Assembly (NCBI GenBank): GCA_016288305.1
Contig: JAEEYW010000033.1
Coordinates: 1-42,173 of the forward strand
Direction of reading: 5' to 3'
DNA: 42,173 bases
DNA from: Caryophanales bacterium
Lineage (GTDB): Bacteria > Bacillota_I > Bacilli_A > RF39 > UBA660
Part shown: in pieces, positions 16,833 to 24,635 of the stretch
Numbering within the stretch: the stretch's first letter is position 1
Layout of the letters: each line of letters begins with the position of its first letter
Program-made: the position numbers and the translations under genes
The notes under the pieces: model-generated
Database searches by the model: none
What the model was told of the DNA's origin: nothing
The model's input: the letters and a program-made list of their open reading frames with translations, nothing else

Positions 16833-17523
16833 ATTCTTTATTTCTAATTCTAAACTCTCTTAATATTTTAGTTAAAGCTCTTTTTTCAATGCGTGACACA
16901 TAACTTCTCGAAATACCCAACTTAGAAGCAATATCCTTTTGTGTTACCTCTTCTAAACCATCAAGCCCATATCGTTTAGTGATAATTTCTTTTTCACGTT
17001 TAGTTAAAACATTAAAATATTCTTTTAAAGATTTAATATTATCCTTAGTCTGTATCTCACTAGCATAGTCAGGTTTTGGTGTTTTTAAAATATCTAATAA
17101 AGTTATTTCATTACCATCTTTATCAAAACCAATGGATTCATTAATACTTACATTTTTACTATGCTTTTTATCTGAACGATAATACATAAGTATTTCATTT
17201 TCGATACATTTAGCGGCATAAGTTGTTAATCTTGTTCCCTTTTTATAAGAATAACTATCCACACCTTTAATTAAACCTATCGTACCAATACTTATTAAAT
17301 CATCAACATCATTTTTGTGGTGATCATATTTTTTAACAATATGAGCTACTAAACGCAAATTATGTTCAATAAGCTTACTTCGTGCTTCTTCATCACCTTC
17401 CTTAGCTTTACCAACATACAACTCTTCCTCTTCCTTAGATAAAGGTTCTGGAAAAACATTATTTGAATAGGCCGCTGTAAAAAAATATAAATTTTTAAAC
17501 AATCTCTTTATAAATTCAAACAT
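16831..17523 (-). CDS. sigK: Sporulation-type sigma factor, SigK-like
   Basis: A 230-residue sigma-70 family protein that closely follows B. subtilis mature/pro-SigK: NNVFPEPLSKEEEELYVGKAKEGDEEAR (about 21-48), LIEHNLRLVAHIVKKYDHHKNDVDDLISIGTIGLIKGVDSY (region 2), TRLTTYAAKCIENEILMYYRS, then region 4 with LTKREKEIITKRYGLDGLEEVTQKDIASKLGISRSYVSRIEKRAL. The hydrophobic N-terminus FIKRLFKNLYFFTAAY resembles the SigK pro-sequence. The gene is intact, not interrupted by a skin-like element. No other sporulation gene is in the window. It is divergent from the M16 peptidase genes across a 109-base region with an inverted repeat. It could be a relic of sporulation or reused for another regulon. Confidence 0.88.
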   Translation of the reverse strand: MFEFIKRLFKNLYFFTAAYSNNVFPEPLSKEEEELYVGKAKEGDEEARSKLIEHNLRLVAHIVKKYDHHKNDVDDLISIGTIGLIKGVDSYSYKKGTRLTTYAAKCIENEILMYYRSDKKHSKNVSINESIGFDKDGNEITLLDILKTPKPDYASEIQTKDNIKSLKEYFNVLTKREKEIITKRYGLDGLEEVTQKDIASKLGISRSYVSRIEKRALTKILREFRIRNKE

Positions 17524-17544
17524 AAAACACCTCTATTTAAACAT

Positions 17545-17569
17545 ATGATATATTCATTTCATATATCAT
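17545..17569. promoter_or_regulatory. Inverted repeat between sigK and the M16 genes
   Basis: ATGATATAT (17545-17553) and ATATATCAT (17561-17569) form a perfect 9-base inverted repeat with a 7-base spacer. It covers the -35 position of the rightward promoter, so it could be an operator for one or both divergent genes. Confidence 0.45.
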
Positions 17570-17576
17570 AAAAATT

Positions 17577-17585
17577 TGATATAAT
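17577..17585 (+). promoter_or_regulatory. Extended -10 promoter of the M16 genes
   Basis: TGATATAAT: a TG-extended TATAAT (17580-17585), 47 bases before the first start codon. The -35 region (about 17557-17562) has no consensus and lies within the inverted repeat. Confidence 0.65.
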
Positions 17586-17632
17586 AAAAGTATTATTAAG
17601 CAAAATAAGGACATACTAGAAAGGGTGATATC

Positions 17633-18886
17633 ATGAATTATAAAAAATATAGTAACAATGCTTTTAATATACATATTATAACAACAGATAAATTTAAATC
17701 TGTAACAATGAAAATAAATTTTAAAAAACAAATAAATAGAAAAGATATTACATACCGTAATTTACTTACTAAAGTTTTATTGCAATCAAATAAAAATTAT
17801 CCCAATAAACAACTTTTAGAAATAGCTACCGAAGAATTATATAACCAAGGTGTAAGCGCTAATAATTATGTTTCAGGTAATTACGTTATAACATCATTTA
17901 ATACTGTTTTCTTAAATGAAAAATATACAGAAAAGAAAATGAATGAAAAAGCTATTAGTTTCTTTTTAGACTTAATCTTAAACCCTAATATCAATAAAGG
18001 CGAATTCGCGTATTTCGATATTGCTAAAAGATTAGTTCAAGATGAAATTGAAAGTATCAAAGAAGATACCCGTTCTTATAGTATTCAAAGATTATCTGAA
18101 GAAGTTAATAAAATGATATATAATCCTATCGGTTATATGGAAGATTTAAACACCATAACCAATAAAGACCTATATAACTACTATTTAAATATGCTTAATA
18201 GTGATTTAGTTGATATATTCATAATTGGTAATATCGATGCTGAAAGCACTAAAAAACTATTATTGAAAAACGTTAAAATAAATACAGCTAAGAAGCCAAG
18301 CCTAAGTCACTTTTTGGAAAATAAAATATCTAGAAAAACTAAAACGATTAAAGAAAATATTGATATTGCGCAAGCTAAGCTATGCTTAGGCTTTAAACTT
18401 GATCAACTATCCGACTTTGAAAGAAAATATGTTATGAATGCATATTGTTATATTTTAGGCGGTGGTCCTGACTCTAAACTATTTAAAAACGTAAGAGAAA
18501 AACATAGTTTGTGTTATAACATCAGTTGTTTTTATCGAGCTGTTAGTAATATCATGATTATCCAAGCAGGCATAAATAAAGAAGATGCCAACAAATGTAT
18601 ATCATTAATTAAAAAAGAAATGAATAAAATAACTAAAGGTAATTTTGATGATAATGATGTTAAAGCATCTAAAATAGTTAGTTTAAGCGCCTTAAAAGAA
18701 ATTGAAGACTATCAATCAAGTATCATTAAAGTCTTTGAATCACATGAATATTTAGGCTTTGATTTATTAGATGAACGTAGTTCTTCTATAAACAATATAA
18801 CTAAAGAGGATATTATAAATATAAGTAAAAAAATACATTTAGACACGATATATTTGCTAGAAGGTGAAAATAATGAAGAAAACTAA
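17633..18886 (+). CDS. M16 peptidase family, non-catalytic partner (YmfF-like)
   Basis: A 417-residue protein with the M16 two-domain layout but no HxxEH zinc motif: where the partner has HFLEH, this one reads LLTKVLL (about residue 45). The later M16 pieces are kept: EELYNQGVSANNYVSGNYV (about 80-98) and, near 285, LGGGPDSKLFKNVREKHSLCYNISCFYRA with the Arg/Tyr substrate-binding pair. Such an inactive subunit paired with an active one is standard in M16B systems (mitochondrial processing peptidase; YmfF/YmfH). The ribosome site is AAGGGTGAT. The gene overlaps the next by 14 bases, supporting a heterodimer. Role in this organism unknown; peptide maturation or turnover is likely. Confidence 0.88.
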   Translation: MNYKKYSNNAFNIHIITTDKFKSVTMKINFKKQINRKDITYRNLLTKVLLQSNKNYPNKQLLEIATEELYNQGVSANNYVSGNYVITSFNTVFLNEKYTEKKMNEKAISFFLDLILNPNINKGEFAYFDIAKRLVQDEIESIKEDTRSYSIQRLSEEVNKMIYNPIGYMEDLNTITNKDLYNYYLNMLNSDLVDIFIIGNIDAESTKKLLLKNVKINTAKKPSLSHFLENKISRKTKTIKENIDIAQAKLCLGFKLDQLSDFERKYVMNAYCYILGGGPDSKLFKNVREKHSLCYNISCFYRAVSNIMIIQAGINKEDANKCISLIKKEMNKITKGNFDDNDVKASKIVSLSALKEIEDYQSSIIKVFESHEYLGFDLLDERSSSINNITKEDIINISKKIHLDTIYLLEGENNEEN

Positions 18887-20150
18887 AATAGAAAAATTTG
18901 ATTTAGATTTATACTATGAAAAACTTGATAACGGTTTAGAAGTATATATGATTCCTAAAAATAATTGTAACAACGTATATGTTACCTTCTCTACCAAATA
19001 TGGTTCTAACGATATTGAATTTGTTCCTATCAATAGTAAGAAAATGATTAAAGTAAATGATGGTATAGCGCACTTTTTAGAGCATAAATTATTTGAACAA
19101 AAATCAGGTGTTGATCCCTTCACTTTCTTTAGTGAAAACGGAGCTGACGCTAATGCAAATACTAATCAAGTAAAAACAACATACTTATTTTCGGGAACAA
19201 ATAATACTATTGAAAATATCAACTACTTATTAGATTATGTTCAAGATCCTTACTTTACTGATAAAAATGTTGAAAAAGAAAAAGGCATTATAACTCAAGA
19301 AATTAAAATGTATCTAGATGATCCTGATACAATTTTATATGAAACACTTTTAAAAAACACTTTCAATATTCATCCTATTAAATACCCTATCATTGGGACT
19401 ATTGAAAGCATCAATAAGATAACTAAAGAAGAATTATATACTTGTTATAATACCTTCTATAATCCTAGTAACATGTTTATAGTCATCACAGGAAACATTG
19501 ATAAAGACGAAGTTATTAAAACTATTAAAGAAAATCAAAAAAAGAAAAAATTTAAAACTATTAACGAAATTAAAACTAAAAAATATGATGAAAAAGATGA
19601 AGTTTGCTTAGAACACCAAACAATTGACGCTAGTAATATAACTATACCTAAAACAGCCATTGCCTATAAAATTAAATATGATAAAAACCTGTATATAAAT
19701 CTATTATATTTATTAATACTATTTGATATTAAATTAGGCGCAACAAGTGATTTTACTAAAACAATGATGGATCAAAAAATAATTAATTCTGATTTATACA
19801 TTGATTATATCAACACTGATAAACATATTGTTATCACTATCTTTGGTGAAAGTAAAACACCTGATAAGTTACTAGAAAAAATAAAAGAAGAAATGCATAA
19901 TTTAGATACAAAAGAAGAAGAATTTGCAAGAAAAAAGAAAACTTTAATAAGTTCCCTTATTTATATTTCAGACAACATCTTCAGTTTAAATCATAATGTT
20001 ATGAATGATATTATTAAATATGGTCAATTTAATGAAGACAAGTATAATGTCATTAAAGATCTTAATTATATCGATTATGAAAGATTTATAAATAATTTAA
20101 ATCTAAATAATACATCTAGTATTATCGTAGAACCAAAAAAAGTATCATAA
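18873..20150 (+). CDS. M16 zinc peptidase, catalytic partner (YmfH-like)
   Basis: A 425-residue M16B peptidase. The start is ATG at 18873, with AAGGTGA 6 bases before it, in preference to the GTG at 18864 that is part of that ribosome site. The zinc motif HFLEHKLFE sits near residue 68, and the downstream ligand Glu lies in EKGIITQEIKMYLDDPD (about 135-151), where the family has a Glu some 75 residues after HxxEH. FFSENGADANANTNQVKTTY is the usual follow-on. With the preceding gene it should form one heterodimeric clam-shell protease. Transcription ends at a bidirectional terminator shared with ileS. Confidence 0.92.
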   Translation: MKKTKIEKFDLDLYYEKLDNGLEVYMIPKNNCNNVYVTFSTKYGSNDIEFVPINSKKMIKVNDGIAHFLEHKLFEQKSGVDPFTFFSENGADANANTNQVKTTYLFSGTNNTIENINYLLDYVQDPYFTDKNVEKEKGIITQEIKMYLDDPDTILYETLLKNTFNIHPIKYPIIGTIESINKITKEELYTCYNTFYNPSNMFIVITGNIDKDEVIKTIKENQKKKKFKTINEIKTKKYDEKDEVCLEHQTIDASNITIPKTAIAYKIKYDKNLYINLLYLLILFDIKLGATSDFTKTMMDQKIINSDLYIDYINTDKHIVITIFGESKTPDKLLEKIKEEMHNLDTKEEEFARKKKTLISSLIYISDNIFSLNHNVMNDIIKYGQFNEDKYNVIKDLNYIDYERFINNLNLNNTSSIIVEPKKVS

Positions 20151-20162
20151 GATACTTTTTTT
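20137..20162. terminator. Bidirectional terminator between the M16 genes and ileS
   Basis: Stem AAAAAGTATC/GATACTTTTT with loop ATAA, U runs on both strands. The loop contains part of the M16 stop codon (20148-20150), and the ileS stop (20161-20163) is directly adjacent. Confidence 0.9.
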
Positions 20163-23100
20163 ATATTCTTTCAACTTTTAATTCAGCTGTCTCATCATTT
20201 AATTCATATTCTTCTGAAACATTTGCTTGTTTAATAATTTCTTCAGCTAAAGTTTCATTTTTAATATATGCTTCAAATGATTCCATAACATTATCAATTG
20301 TTTCATTACCATCATAATAAATTCTAATATGATCAGTAATAACTAAATCTAATTCTTTTCTAATACTTTGAACTTTACGAACTATTTCTCTTGCGATACC
20401 TTCATTAATTAAATCTGTAGTAAGTTCTGTATTTAAAACGATACATGTATTTTTATTAGCGGAGGATGCATAGCCTTCTTTAGATACAATACTGATTAAT
20501 ACCATATCACTAGTTACTTCCATATCCTCACCATCAACTTTAATAACCTTACTTCCCTCTTTAATTTCCTCAATATCAGAGCTACTTAAAGTAGTTAAAG
20601 CATCTTGGAAAGATTTAATCTTACTTCCTAAAGTTTTACCAACTTCTCTAAAGTTTGGTTTAATAACATAATCCATATAAGAAGATAAATCTTTAATATA
20701 TGTAATATTTTTAACATTTAATTCTTCTTTAATTACTGACTCTAAATCACCAATTATTTCCTTATCATTTGCTGGTAAAATAACTTCGCTAATTGGTTGT
20801 CTAACTTTAATCTTAACGTCTTCTCTAGCATCTCTACCTAAACTACAAATATCTCTTACTAAATCCATACGTTTTTCAACTTCTTCATCAATTAATGAAG
20901 CATCACATTTAGGGAAATCACATAAATGTACAGATTCTAAACCTGTTAAACATTTATATATTTCTTCTGATATATATGGAGTTATAGGAGCAACTAATTT
21001 AGTTATAGCTACCAATACTTCATATGTTGTTAAATAAACAGCTTTCTTATCTTCCGTTAATTCAGATTCCCAGAATCTTCTTCTATTACCTCTTATGTAC
21101 CAGTTAGATAAATCATCATTCAAAAAATCAGTTATCTTTCTTGTTACAGGGTTCAAATCATACACATCATATGCTTCAGTAACTTCTTTAATTAATTTAT
21201 TTAACTTAGATATTAACCATTTATCCATAATATTTCTTTCAGAAGCAGGAATACTATATTCACGAGGATCAATATGATCTGCGTTAGCATACATTTGGAA
21301 GAATGAATAAGTATTTTTCAAAGTTGAAATATACTTAGATAATACTTCTTTCAAACCATCCTCATCAAATTTTAATGGTGTCCATGTAGGAGAAACATAA
21401 GCTAAATACCATCTTACAGTATCAGCACCATATCCTTCAATAACAGTAAATGGTTCAATAGCATTACCTTTACTCTTATGCATTTTATGACCAAATTTAT
21501 CCAATAATAATTCATTAACTAAAACATTTTTATAAGGTGATTTACCTGTTACAAAAACACCAATACAAATTAATGAATAAAACCATCCTCTTGTTTGATC
21601 GATACCCTCAGCTATAAAGTCAGCCGGATATTGTGATTCCCATAATTCTTTATTCTCAAATGGATAATGATATTGCGCAAAAGGCATTGCTCCTGAGTCA
21701 AACCAACAATCAATAACAGCTTTGTCTCTTGTCATTTCTTTTCCACATACTGGACATTTTAGATGTATATCATCAACAAATGGTCTATGCAAATCAATTG
21801 TTTCAACATCAACTTTTTCAATAGCTTTACTAGCTAATTCTTCTCTTGAACCAATCATTTCTGTATGACCACATGAGCATTTCCATAATGGTAATGGTGT
21901 GCCCCAATATCTATTACGGCTAATAGCCCAGTCATTCATATTTTCAAGCCAATTTCCAAAACGTTTCTCACCAACAAATGATGGATACCAATTAACTTTT
22001 TTATTTTCTTCAATAATTTTATCTTTAAGTTTTGTAACCTCTAAATAATAACTTGGTCTTGAATAATATACAAGTGGTGAATCACATCTCCAACAATGTG
22101 GATAATCATGTTTAATTTTTTGTTTCTTAAACAACTTATCGTTTTCTTTTAACCATTTAATTACTTCTAAATCAGCTTCAAATATATTCATACCCTTCCA
22201 TAAACCAGCAGTATAACATGCATCTTCACCAACTGGATTAACATAAGGTAATTTATATTTTTTACCTACTTTAGCATCATCTTCACCAAAAGCTGGAGCG
22301 ATATGAACGATACCAGTACCATCTGACATTGTTACATAATTATCACATGTAACAAAAAATCCCTTACCAGATACTTCAATATCACTTGGAATTAATTGTT
22401 CATATTCTATATATTCTAAGTCTTTACCTTTATAAGTTTCTAATACTTTATAATCTTCACCTAAAACAGTTGTAGCTAAAGCTTTAGCCAAAATAAACTT
22501 ATAACCCATAGACTCTACTTTAACATATTCTTCATCTGGGTTGACACATAAAGCAACATTAGATATTAAAGTCCATGGTGTTGTAGTCCAAACTAAAAAG
22601 TAAGCATCTTCATCTTTTTTCTTAAATGGTACAATAACTGTATTAGCATCAATTTCTTTATATCCTTGCGCAACTTCATGAGAAGCTAAACCTGTTCCAC
22701 ATCTTGGACACCAAGGCATTATCTTAACACCTTCATAGAATAAACCCTCATCATAAAATTTCTTTAAAATCCACCATTCAGTCTCAATATAATTATTATC
22801 ATAAGTAATATATCTATTATCCAAATCAATGAATTGACCCATTTTATCAGTTAGTCTTCTAAAAGCAGCTTCATTATCCCATACGGTTTCTTTACATAAA
22901 GCATTAAACTCTTTAATACCATATTTTTCAATATCACTTTTTCCTGTAAAACCTAGCTTTTTTTCAACATTAACTTCAACAGGTAAACCATGTGTATCCC
23001 ATCCAACTTTTCTTAATACCCTATTACCTTGCATAGTTTTGTATTTACAGAATGAATCCTTTAAAAATTTAGCTACCATATGATGTAATCCTGGCATACC

Positions 23101-23250
23101 ATTTGCTGTAGCAGGTCCATCATAAAATACCCAATTATCATTAGTTGCTCTATTTTCAATAGTTCTATTTAATATATCTTGTTTTTTCCATTCTTCTAAA
23201 ATACTATTTTCAACTTCATTCACTTTTCTTTTATCTAATTCTTTAAACAT
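20161..23250 (-). CDS. ileS: Isoleucyl-tRNA synthetase, type 2, with swapped HIGH motif
   Basis: A 1029-residue class I synthetase charging tRNA-Ile, with an editing domain that hydrolyses Val-tRNA-Ile. The start is ATG at 23250 with AAGGAGG; the longer frame to 23313 lies in the T-box leader. Features place it in the eukaryote-like type 2: RVLRKVGWDTHGLPVE, PADFIAEGIDQTRGWFYSL, and no C-terminal zinc cysteines. Two signatures are altered. HIGH reads GLHH (codons 23091-23080, in ANGMPGLHHMV), first and third residues exchanged; KMSKS reads KMHKS (HKMHKSKGN). The editing domain is present (VWTTTPWTL; GTGIVHIAPAFGEDD). The swapped form is known in IleRS2 proteins with very high mupirocin resistance. 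It sits behind divIVA as in many Bacillota and is controlled by an Ile T-box. Confidence 0.97.
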   Translation of the reverse strand: MFKELDKRKVNEVENSILEEWKKQDILNRTIENRATNDNWVFYDGPATANGMPGLHHMVAKFLKDSFCKYKTMQGNRVLRKVGWDTHGLPVEVNVEKKLGFTGKSDIEKYGIKEFNALCKETVWDNEAAFRRLTDKMGQFIDLDNRYITYDNNYIETEWWILKKFYDEGLFYEGVKIMPWCPRCGTGLASHEVAQGYKEIDANTVIVPFKKKDEDAYFLVWTTTPWTLISNVALCVNPDEEYVKVESMGYKFILAKALATTVLGEDYKVLETYKGKDLEYIEYEQLIPSDIEVSGKGFFVTCDNYVTMSDGTGIVHIAPAFGEDDAKVGKKYKLPYVNPVGEDACYTAGLWKGMNIFEADLEVIKWLKENDKLFKKQKIKHDYPHCWRCDSPLVYYSRPSYYLEVTKLKDKIIEENKKVNWYPSFVGEKRFGNWLENMNDWAISRNRYWGTPLPLWKCSCGHTEMIGSREELASKAIEKVDVETIDLHRPFVDDIHLKCPVCGKEMTRDKAVIDCWFDSGAMPFAQYHYPFENKELWESQYPADFIAEGIDQTRGWFYSLICIGVFVTGKSPYKNVLVNELLLDKFGHKMHKSKGNAIEPFTVIEGYGADTVRWYLAYVSPTWTPLKFDEDGLKEVLSKYISTLKNTYSFFQMYANADHIDPREYSIPASERNIMDKWLISKLNKLIKEVTEAYDVYDLNPVTRKITDFLNDDLSNWYIRGNRRRFWESELTEDKKAVYLTTYEVLVAITKLVAPITPYISEEIYKCLTGLESVHLCDFPKCDASLIDEEVEKRMDLVRDICSLGRDAREDVKIKVRQPISEVILPANDKEIIGDLESVIKEELNVKNITYIKDLSSYMDYVIKPNFREVGKTLGSKIKSFQDALTTLSSSDIEEIKEGSKVIKVDGEDMEVTSDMVLISIVSKEGYASSANKNTCIVLNTELTTDLINEGIAREIVRKVQSIRKELDLVITDHIRIYYDGNETIDNVMESFEAYIKNETLAEEIIKQANVSEEYELNDETAELKVERI

Positions 23251-23256
23251 ATTTAT

Positions 23257-23436
23257 CCTCCTTAATATAACAAAAAAAGTGGTAACCAAAGGGCGAAATA
23301 ATCGCGGTACCACCTTTATTTATAACTTAAATAACTATAACGCGTCACCGTTTATATCTTATCCATATAAAGTATCCAAAGTGATTTGTATAATACTTCC
23401 TTATTAGTTTCCACCAGCCACTAACTCTCTTTTAAT
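23257..23436 (-). promoter_or_regulatory. T-box leader of ileS (specifier ATC, Ile)
   Basis: Reading leftward: GAGAGTTAGT with GGCTGGTGG as the distal part of stem I, then ACAAATCACTTTGG, where ATC (23385-23383) followed by A fits an Ile specifier. The T-box GGTGGTACCGCG lies at 23314-23303. The terminator pairs AAAGGTGGTACC with GGTTACCACTT and ends in seven T (23280-23274). Uncharged tRNA-Ile should favour the antiterminator and allow ileS transcription. Confidence 0.93.
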
Positions 23437-23441
23437 TTCAT

Positions 23442-23447
23442 ATTATA
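23442..23447 (-). promoter_or_regulatory. -10 box for the ileS leader
   Basis: TATAAT (23447-23442) just downstream of the divIVA stop. The -35 (TTAGAG, overlapping the end of divIVA) is poor, so some transcription may come through from sepF-divIVA. Confidence 0.55.
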
Positions 23448-23460
23448 CCGTCTTTTTCAT

Positions 23461-23922
23461 CTACTCTAATTCTATTTTTTCAATATCATCAACAACTTCT
23501 AATTGTGTTTCAATAATATCTCTTAATCGTTTTTTAAATACGATAACATTTCTTCTTAAACTATCTGCTTCTCTTTGAATGCTTTCAGATCTCATTAAAG
23601 CTTCATTAATAATTCTATTAGCATTCTTTTTAGCATCGTTTACAATAACATCTCTTTCTTGGTAAGCATTTAATTTAACTTGCTCTGTTGTTCTTTCAGC
23701 CATCATAATAGTTCTTTTTAAAGTCTCTTCCATTCTCACATACTGCTCTTTACTTTGTTTTAAAGCACTATATTCAGCTTCCATATTTTTGTATGCCTTA
23801 AGTTGTTCATCTTTGGCTTTAATCTCTTCCACCATACCTTCAACTTGAGCAATTACTTTATCTAAAAACTTATTAACTTCTTCAGGATCGTATCCTCTAA
23901 TTACACGGCTGAACCTTTCCAT
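23461..23922 (-). CDS. divIVA: Cell-division/polarity protein DivIVA
   Basis: A 153-residue coiled-coil protein that binds negatively curved membrane at septa and poles. The start is ATG at 23922 (MERFSRVIRGYDPEEV), with AAGAGGTG upstream; a GTG nine bases earlier belongs to that ribosome site. RGYDPEEVNKFLDKV (about 9-23) is the family N-terminal motif; long coiled coils follow from about 25 to 150, with ERDVIVNDAKKNANRIINEA typical of DivIVA. The membrane-inserting N-terminal loop is short, and residues before RGYD lack the usual PxDI. It stands between sepF and ileS, the conserved end of the ylm cluster; ylmG and ylmH are missing from between. Confidence 0.95.
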   Translation of the reverse strand: MERFSRVIRGYDPEEVNKFLDKVIAQVEGMVEEIKAKDEQLKAYKNMEAEYSALKQSKEQYVRMEETLKRTIMMAERTTEQVKLNAYQERDVIVNDAKKNANRIINEALMRSESIQREADSLRRNVIVFKKRLRDIIETQLEVVDDIEKIELE

Positions 23923-23940
23923 AAGCGTCACCTCTTAAAC

Positions 23941-24351
23941 TTACCATTCAATATCTATATCTGTATTATCGTGAATATCTTTACCATCAGTTTCTTCTGT
24001 TATTTTACCATTTACTTTAACATTGTTTGGTGTACATAAGAATATACCTCCACCAACTTTTTGTAAATCACCACCAATAGCATAAATTGTTCCACTTAAG
24101 AAATCAATTATTCTCTTAGCTTGATCTGAAGTTACTCTTTTTAAATTAACAACTACAGTATTACGTTTTTTAAGCTCATCAGCTATTTGTTGTGTTTCAG
24201 AATAAGCACGAGGTTCTAGTAAAACTAATTTAGTACTACCATCTTCCTCCATAGCCTCAGTTGCTGTAACATCATAAAATTGATTATTTACATCATCACC
24301 CATAATATCAGTTTCAGATGTTGAAAACCATTTTTTTAAATTAATTCCCAT
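23941..24351 (-). CDS. sepF: Cell-division protein SepF
   Basis: A 136-residue SepF, which bundles FtsZ and anchors it to the membrane through an amphipathic N-terminal helix ([11 protein letters not shown]). The start is ATG at 24351 with AAGGAGG; upstream in-frame codons lie in the leader. After an acidic linker, the DUF552 core reads [70 protein letters not shown], a near-perfect match to the family. Divergent from tRNA-Thr, followed by divIVA. Confidence 0.96.
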   Translation of the reverse strand: MGINLKKWFSTSETDIMGDDVNNQFYDVTATEAMEEDGSTKLVLLEPRAYSETQQIADELKKRNTVVVNLKRVTSDQAKRIIDFLSGTIYAIGGDLQKVGGGIFLCTPNNVKVNGKITEETDGKDIHDNTDIDIEW

Positions 24352-24394
24352 ATTTATCCTCCTTGTGCGAATACTCATCCACACTACTAACACA

Positions 24395-24423
24395 ATTTTA
24401 TCACAAAATAAAAAAATTGTGAA
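24395..24423 (-). promoter_or_regulatory. Promoter of sepF-divIVA
   Basis: TTCACA (24423-24418), 17-base spacer, TAAAAT (24400-24395) with a TG extension. The boxes lie within an imperfect inverted repeat (CACAATTTT / AAAATTGTG, 24391-24421), which could bind a regulator. Confidence 0.65.
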
Positions 24424-24452
24424 TAAAATTTATATAAAATATTAAATTTTAG

Positions 24453-24461
24453 TGATATAAT
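24453..24461 (+). promoter_or_regulatory. Extended -10 promoter of tRNA-Thr
   Basis: TGATATAAT, with TATAAT at 24456-24461 and no clear -35. The predicted transcription start is within about 2 bases of the mature tRNA 5' end. Confidence 0.7.
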
Positions 24462-24469
24462 GTTGATAT

Positions 24470-24543
24470 GCCAATTTAGTTTAATGGTAGAACAAATCCC
24501 TCGTAATGATTAGACGCAAGTTCGATTCTTGCATTTGGCACCA
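24470..24543 (+). tRNA. tRNA-Thr(CGT) with two stem mismatches
   Basis: A 74-base cloverleaf: acceptor GCCAATT/ATTTGGC, D arm GTTT/GAAC with GG in the loop, anticodon stem AATCC/TGATT with loop CTCGTAA (anticodon CGT, reads ACG), T arm GCAAG/CTTGC with loop TTCGATT, discriminator A and encoded CCA. Pairs 6-67 (T-T) and 31-39 (C-T) do not pair. G1-C72, C2-G71, G35 and U36 are threonine identity elements. The D arm looks glycine-like. Confidence 0.8.
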
Positions 24544-24556
24544 TCTTAAAAACATT

Positions 24557-24577
24557 AAGGCTTATTAAGCTTTTTTT
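24557..24577 (+). terminator. Terminator of tRNA-Thr
   Basis: Stem AAGGCTT/AAGCTTT with loop ATT, one G-U pair, followed by a T run. Confidence 0.75.
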
Positions 24578-24578
24578 A

Positions 24579-24607
24579 TTGCATTATCATAGTTATTATG
24601 TTAAAAT
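24579..24607 (+). promoter_or_regulatory. Promoter of the two unknown rightward genes
   Basis: TTGCAT (24579-24584), 17-base spacer, TAAAAT (24602-24607) with a TG extension. Confidence 0.7.
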
Positions 24608-24635
24608 AAACAGCAGTTTAAAAGTGAGGTGTAAA

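Noticed and set aside
17537-17731. Leftward hydrophobic frame of 64 codons upstream of sigK
   Set aside because: It covers the divergent promoter region and the antisense of the first M16 gene, and has no ribosome site.
17633-18886. First M16 gene as a decayed pseudogene because HxxEH is absent
   Set aside because: Its frame is complete, the substrate-binding Arg/Tyr region is kept, and inactive partners are normal in M16B pairs such as YmfF/YmfH.
23251-23313. N-terminal extension of IleRS from GTG at 23313
   Set aside because: These bases are the T-box antiterminator and terminator; the ATG at 23250 has AAGGAGG in the right place.
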